Source of the DNA: Bhargavaea ginsengi
GTDB taxonomy: Bacteria; Bacillota; Bacilli; Bacillales_A; Planococcaceae
Direction: 5' to 3'
DNA length: 64,000 nt
Assembly: GCF_900109165.1 (NCBI RefSeq)
Contig: NZ_FNZF01000001.1
Location: forward strand, 797,376 to 861,375
The notes beneath the pieces were generated by a model. That model was not told the DNA's origin. It worked only from the letters and a program-made list of their open reading frames with translations, and searched no databases. Below are positions 60,179-64,000 of this stretch, piece after piece; the first letter of the stretch is position 1; every line of letters starts with the position of its first letter. The position numbers were made by a program, and so were the translations under genes.

Positions 60179-61486
60179 TTACAAGAATACATTGACGAGC
60201 AGGCCGGCGATCAGAATAATCAGTGCGCCACCCAGTCTGGAAGAGATTTGTGCAAACGGCATCAGTTCCATGCGTCGTGCAGCAGACAGCACAGCGACAT
60301 CTCCTGTTCCTCCCATATTGGCCATGCACAGGCCTGCAGTGATTGCCGCTTCGATTGGGTAAAAGCCGACCAGCTTCCCTACAAATGCCGCGCCGAGAAT
60401 AGCCCCCAGCACAACTGCCATAACGACCGCGATGTATTGGAAGCTCAGTGCACTCAGGACAGCCTCGAGGTCAGTGTACACAACGCCTACACCGATCAGC
60501 AAAGCAAGCGTGAAGTTCTTGGCGACAAACTGGAACCACTGGCTCGCGCCTTCTTCAACGATTGCCGGTAATACGTTCACAATCTTTGCAAAGGCAACCA
60601 ATAGGATCATGATGGCATATGGGTGGATCGGAATTATTTCACCCAGCAGTTGACCGAGCATGTAGAACGTAACTGCTGCAAGCAGGCCGATTCCCATCTT
60701 GGCGACGTCCGGTGTGAATTTCTTTTCCTCGTATGTAAATCCTTTAATCAGTTGACCGTTACCCGTAAGCGAAGGAAACTTTTTACCGACCTGATGAAGT
60801 GCGGCAGCAAAGATAATGGCAAATACGTTACCAAGTGCCAGTGCCGGAATCAACATGGACATGTAGTAGCTCGGCTCATTCCCCAAGAGTTCAGAGTAAA
60901 GCTGTGCCATCGGGACCGCACCGGCACCAAGACCGCCTCCCATAATCGGCAACGTCATGACCAAGACGGAGTCTTGTATGGAGAATCCGACGAGCAGTCC
61001 GATTACCGCGGCTAAGACAATAGCGCCCACTACCCCAGCCAACAGAGGAAACGCATACTTCAGACCCGCCTGCGTCAGGACCTTCTTGTTCATCCCCAAA
61101 ATACTTCCCGTTATCAGTGCAGCAATATAAAAGTTCAGAAAATCTCCGCCCTGCATGAAATCAGAAATTCCGGTCACTGTCGATTCCGGAATCAGTCCAG
61201 CATACGTCAGATAAGCCGAACCGAAAATCGCGATAATCGCACCGCCCCCCAGGAACGATTTGATAATCGGTGTATGGTCACCAATCCATCCCAGCAATTC
61301 CCCCAGAACAATCATGATGATCAGCGAGCCGATCAACCCTGGAGGCAATACCTCCAGATACATACTGCCGATGGCAACAGCAGCGATGGCGAGGAACCAC
61401 CCCCCCGGCAAGTTAAAGATGCTGAACCTTCCCTTTACACCGGCAGCCGGAATGCCGATTTCCTGTTGTTGCTCAATCGATGTCAT
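60179..61486 (-). CDS. 2-hydroxycarboxylate transporter (2HCT, CitS/MaeN type)
   Basis: This 435-residue carrier has about 11 helices. The two reentrant-loop motifs of the family are present: IMGGGLGAGAVPMAQLY near 191-207 and MANMGGTGDVAVLSAARRMELMPFAQISSRLGG near 385-417, including the conserved Arg that binds the substrate carboxylate. The family exchanges or symports 2-hydroxyacids such as malate, citrate, lactate and citramalate with Na+ or H+. It is the third gene of the CoA-transferase/lyase operon, which identifies it as the importer. Confidence 0.93.
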   Translation of the reverse strand: MTSIEQQQEIGIPAAGVKGRFSIFNLPGGWFLAIAAVAIGSMYLEVLPPGLIGSLIIMIVLGELLGWIGDHTPIIKSFLGGGAIIAIFGSAYLTYAGLIPESTVTGISDFMQGGDFLNFYIAALITGSILGMNKKVLTQAGLKYAFPLLAGVVGAIVLAAVIGLLVGFSIQDSVLVMTLPIMGGGLGAGAVPMAQLYSELLGNEPSYYMSMLIPALALGNVFAIIFAAALHQVGKKFPSLTGNGQLIKGFTYEEKKFTPDVAKMGIGLLAAVTFYMLGQLLGEIIPIHPYAIMILLVAFAKIVNVLPAIVEEGASQWFQFVAKNFTLALLIGVGVVYTDLEAVLSALSFQYIAVVMAVVLGAILGAAFVGKLVGFYPIEAAITAGLCMANMGGTGDVAVLSAARRMELMPFAQISSRLGGALIILIAGLLVNVFL

Positions 61487-61505
61487 ACCATTTCCCCCTA
61501 ATCCC

Positions 61506-62342
61506 TTAATTGACAGCGTTAATGATTAGCCTTGCTTGCTTGATGATCGGTTCATCGATCATCTTCCCATCCAGTTTGAATACTGAAGATCCGTTTTTCT
61601 CCACATACTCAAGAATTCTTTTCGCCTCTTCAACCGCTTCATGACTCGGCCGGAAGGTCTCATTGATCACCGTGACTTGTGCCGGATGAATAGCAAGTTT
61701 GCTTCCAAAACCAAGTGTCTTAGCCCAGGCAGTTTCTTCCCGCAGTCCTTCCGGGTTTTTAAAGTCCGGATACACAGTATCCACCGGTGGTTCCAGCCCC
61801 GCGGCTCTTGACGCGACCACAATTGAGGAGCGGGCATAAAGCAGTTCCGTTCCGCTTTCCGACTGCCCCGCTCCAATATCGAGGGCAAAATCGATGGAGC
61901 CGAATGCCAGTCGCTTCACTCTGCCGCTTGCCGCGGCGATCCTGCTGACATTCTGGATGCCTGCCGCTGTTTCCAGAAGAGGGATCACTTCAAAGTCTTT
62001 TCCGATCCCCTTTGAATCCAGCAAACGGTCGACGAGAATCAAGTCATGCTCGTCATTGGTCTTTGGAAGCATGATTCCTTTCAGGCAGGAAGATTCCAGA
62101 TTCCAGACTAGGCTCAAGTCATCGAGGAAATAAGGCGTTTCGATTGCATTCACTCTTAGATAAGCGGGCTTGCTTCCCGTCTCAAGAAATTTAGCTGCAC
62201 ATCGGCGGGCCTCTTCTTTATCTTCCGGAGCCACGGCATCTTCCAGGTCGATGATCAGGGCATCTGCGTCTACCCCGCCCGCCTTCTTCAAATGCTTTTC
62301 ACTGTTTCCGGCCACGAACATCAATGATTTCAACTTCATCAT
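61506..62342 (-). CDS. CitE-like acyl-CoA lyase (HpcH/HpaI family)
   Basis: A 278-residue TIM-barrel lyase starting MMKLKSLMFVAGNSEKHLKKA. Landmarks: ADALIIDLEDAVAPEDKEEAR near 25-45 with the acidic Mg ligand, PAYLRVNAIETPYF near 58-71 with the CoA-side Arg, the second Mg site IPLLETAAGIQNV near 123-135, and LAFGSIDFALDIGA near 146-159. It cleaves malyl-, citramalyl- or similar CoA esters to acetyl-CoA plus a 2-oxoacid. ATGA overlap with the CoA-transferase gene. Confidence 0.92.
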   Translation of the reverse strand: MMKLKSLMFVAGNSEKHLKKAGGVDADALIIDLEDAVAPEDKEEARRCAAKFLETGSKPAYLRVNAIETPYFLDDLSLVWNLESSCLKGIMLPKTNDEHDLILVDRLLDSKGIGKDFEVIPLLETAAGIQNVSRIAAASGRVKRLAFGSIDFALDIGAGQSESGTELLYARSSIVVASRAAGLEPPVDTVYPDFKNPEGLREETAWAKTLGFGSKLAIHPAQVTVINETFRPSHEAVEEAKRILEYVEKNGSSVFKLDGKMIDEPIIKQARLIINAVN

Positions 62343-63526
62343 TTCCCACCCGCCACTTTCTCTTGTCCGTACTGTGCAATCTCCAAGTCTGAGAATCCGA
62401 GTTCAGCGAGTATTTTCTCGTTGTGTTCTCCCACCTGCGGGATCGGGTCCATCCTGGCTTCGAACGTTTCAAATGTCGCAGGCGGCAAGAGGGCCTGGAT
62501 CTGTCCTGCAGGGGTTTCTACACCCCGCCAGCGGTTTCTCGCTTTTAATTGAGGATGATCCGCGAATTCCTCCATCGTATTCAGACGGGCGTTAGCGATC
62601 TTTTCTTTTTCCAGCAACTCGGTCAATTGCTCCGCCGTGTACTGTCTAAAAGCGTTTTCAATAATCGGTTTAAGTTCACTCTTATTCTGGGTTCTTACCG
62701 TATTCGATTGGAACCTGACATCCGTGGCCAGACTGCCGTCGCCGATGACATTCTCGCAGAGACGTTGCCATTCGCGTTCGTTCTGGATCGAAAGGAATAC
62801 CTGCTTTTCGTCCCCCGTCGGAAACGGCCCATACGGATAAATGGTCGCGTGGCTCGCACCGGTCCTGGCAGGTTCTTTGCCGCCGTATTTCGAGTAGTAA
62901 AGCGGGTACCCCATCCATTCCCCGAGGGCTTCAAGCATGGAAACTTCCAGAACGCTCCCCTTGCCGGTTTTGGAACGTTGGATGATCGCGGTCAAGATTC
63001 CGGAGTAGGCATACATCCCCGCCGCAATATCCGCAACGGAAATCCCCGCTTTTGATGGGGTGTCTTCGGTTCCTGTAATGGACACAAGGCCGGCCTCGCA
63101 CTGAATCAGCAGATCATAGGCTTTCTTGCTGAGATACGGGCCGTCTGTCCCATAACCGGAAATCCCGCAGATGATCAGATCCTTATATTGTTCCTGAAGC
63201 GTTTCCGCGCCGAATCCGAGACGGTCCACCGCTCCGGGCGCAAGGTTCTGAATGAATACATCCGCCTTCGCCAATAATCGGTGCAGAATCTCCTTGCCTT
63301 CCTCACTCTTCAGATCCAACTCTAGCGACTCTTTCGAACGGTTGATCCAAACAAAGTGACTGGACTGGCCATTCACTGTCCCATCATAATGACGCGCAAA
63401 GTCTCCGCTCCCGGGACGTTCGATTTTAATGACACGTGCCCCAAGGTCTGCCAACTGCCTGGAAGCAAAAGGCGCTGCAACTGCCTGCTCCAACGAAACG
63501 ACTGTAATACCTTCCAAAGGTCTCAA
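62339..63526 (-). CDS. Class III CoA-transferase (CaiB/BaiF family)
   Basis: A 395-residue protein beginning RPLEGITVVSLEQAVAAPFASRQLADLGARVIKIERPGSGD. The catalytic Asp is in KAYDLLIQCEAGLVSITGTED near residue 138, then AGISVADIAAGMYAYSGILTAI near 158-179. It moves CoA from succinyl-CoA or acetyl-CoA to a carboxylic acid. The start is a TTG after AAGGGGG. First gene of the operon; the order transferase, lyase, carrier fits activation and cleavage of an imported hydroxyacid. Confidence 0.93.
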   Translation of the reverse strand: MRPLEGITVVSLEQAVAAPFASRQLADLGARVIKIERPGSGDFARHYDGTVNGQSSHFVWINRSKESLELDLKSEEGKEILHRLLAKADVFIQNLAPGAVDRLGFGAETLQEQYKDLIICGISGYGTDGPYLSKKAYDLLIQCEAGLVSITGTEDTPSKAGISVADIAAGMYAYSGILTAIIQRSKTGKGSVLEVSMLEALGEWMGYPLYYSKYGGKEPARTGASHATIYPYGPFPTGDEKQVFLSIQNEREWQRLCENVIGDGSLATDVRFQSNTVRTQNKSELKPIIENAFRQYTAEQLTELLEKEKIANARLNTMEEFADHPQLKARNRWRGVETPAGQIQALLPPATFETFEARMDPIPQVGEHNEKILAELGFSDLEIAQYGQEKVAGGK

Positions 63527-63547
63527 CTAATTTTACCCCCTTAAAAG

Positions 63548-63611
63548 GGATTCTGGATTTTGGATACAGAATCCTTTGTGTTATTATTCAACTTAGTAAC
63601 ACAATTGTCAA
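63548..63611 (-). promoter_or_regulatory. Promoter of the CoA-transferase operon with inverted repeats
   Basis: On the minus strand TTGACA (63606-63611) and AATAAT (63583-63588) are 17 bp apart. Around the -10 a GTGTTA/TAACAC inverted repeat (about 63577-63602) is seen. Downstream, GGATTCTG (63548-63555) mirrors CAGAATCC (63567-63574). Both are candidate operators for the divergent GntR regulator. Confidence 0.65.
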
Positions 63612-63694
63612 TGTATTTTTTCTTTTCTATCTACAAATAGAATGGCTTATACTTATGAATACAATAGTAAGTTGTGAAGAGGAGGTCCCGCGAG

Positions 63695-64000
63695 ATGAAA
63701 CCGATTGAGAAGAAGTCCGCTCGCGACCAAGTGATTATCTCGTTGAGAAAAGCGATCTTTAACGGTGATTTGAAAAACGGGGAAGAAATCACCCAGGAAG
63801 AAATCGCAAAAATCCTAAATGTGTCCCGCATGCCTGTCCGGGAAGCGTTCTATGCCCTTGAACGGGAAGGCTTGCTGCTCACTCAACAAAACCGAAGGGT
63901 TATCGTGAAAGGCGTCACTGAGGAAGACATCAAGGACCACTACGATATCCGCGCGATGCTGGAAGGGGAAGCAGCTGCCAAAGCCGCCCGCCTCGCGACT
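63695..64000 (+). CDS. GntR-family regulator (FCD type), partial, runs off the right edge
   Basis: 102 codons remain, from an ATG after GAGGAGG. The winged helix is complete (DQVIISLRKAIFNGDLKNGEEITQEEIAKILNVSRMPVREAFYALEREGLLLTQQNRRVIVKGV), and the FCD domain begins at EEDIKDHYDIRAMLEGEAAAKAARLAT. Divergent from the CoA-transferase operon, which it probably controls. Confidence 0.9.
   Translation, partial: MKPIEKKSARDQVIISLRKAIFNGDLKNGEEITQEEIAKILNVSRMPVREAFYALEREGLLLTQQNRRVIVKGVTEEDIKDHYDIRAMLEGEAAAKAARLAT

Noticed and set aside
61505-61525. A cre-like sequence near the start of the gap between lyase and carrier genes
   Set aside because: Several defined positions differ from the consensus, including the final CA.
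1-64000. tRNA, rRNA, intact prophage or complete insertion sequence
   Set aside because: None was recognised on reading both strands. A tRNA/IS-specific search could not be run.

Overview
The window reads as chromosome of a low-to-mid-GC Gram-positive bacterium of the order Bacillales (Bacillaceae or Planococcaceae grade). The evidence is strong AGGAGG-type ribosome-binding sites, TTG and GTG starts, CcpA-type cre boxes, a YwqE/CapB/CapA-type exopolysaccharide module, and VanZ, TrmB and NERD proteins of Bacillales type. No rRNA, tRNA, CRISPR array or intact mobile element was seen. The species cannot be named from the sequence.

Layout. (1) 1-11.5 kb: a catabolic island with two complete TRAP transporters. 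The minus operon is cupin, dctP, dctQ, dctM. The plus operon is FAH hydrolase, dctP, dctQ, dctM, IclR regulator and an extradiol-type dioxygenase. An FAD aromatic monooxygenase and an Asp/Glu-racemase-family protein sit on the minus strand between them. Together they suggest uptake, hydroxylation and ring cleavage of an aromatic or aromatic-acid substrate. (2) 11.6-14.1 kb: decay products (a LysR remnant, a truncated FMN-binding protein) around an AT-rich two-gene unit. That unit is a frameshifted ~330-aa cytosolic protein followed by a four-helix membrane protein, with the layout of a two-component phage-exclusion system. (3) 14.2-22.9 kb: a cation diffusion facilitator, then a minus-strand operon of GntR regulator, Cys/Met-metabolism lyase, polar amino-acid ABC importer, UroD-like methyltransferase and permease. 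Its promoter carries four TGTAYACAA boxes and a perfect cre site. (4) 23.0-28.6 kb: a beta-hydroxyacid dehydrogenase and a sigma-54-activator-controlled AtuA/CitMHS operon with three helically spaced dyads.

(5) 28.6-36.5 kb: an accessory zone with long gene-poor stretches, an IS21-like scrap, a DUF6241-like protein, VanZ, a tiny membrane ORF, a MacB-like ABC exporter, a polytopic membrane protein that may be a polysaccharide polymerase, and a degenerate gene. (6) 36.5-51.7 kb: a minus-strand exopolysaccharide/capsule locus with chain-length kinase and phosphatase genes, a bacillosamine-type nucleotide-sugar set (PglF/E/D-like), PglC- and PglA-like transferases, a UDP-sugar dehydrogenase and epimerase, two more glycosyltransferases, two acetyltransferases and a MurJ/Wzx-type flippase. 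Its centre (about 41.4-47.3 kb) is much more AT-rich than its edges, as expected for a replaceable serotype cassette. (7) 53.1-57.8 kb: a TrmB-controlled operon of cyclase-family hydrolase, sodium:solute symporter with a winged-helix tail, and FAH-family protein. (8) 57.9-64 kb: a NERD/zinc-ribbon protein, an AEC permease, then a 2-hydroxycarboxylate transporter, CitE-like lyase and class III CoA-transferase operon divergent from a GntR regulator. This last set fits CoA activation and cleavage of citramalate or a similar hydroxyacid.

The most unusual pattern is a dispersed 12-bp motif, approximately GGTARNMACTCA, that recurs in intergenic DNA as pairs or tandem arrays with a period of 20-22 bp, usually 21 (3.3, 28.8, 29.8, 30.5, 30.9, 31.7, 53.0, 53.1, 57.9 and 59.1 kb). 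Two of the loci belong to a larger shared element of about 97 bp.
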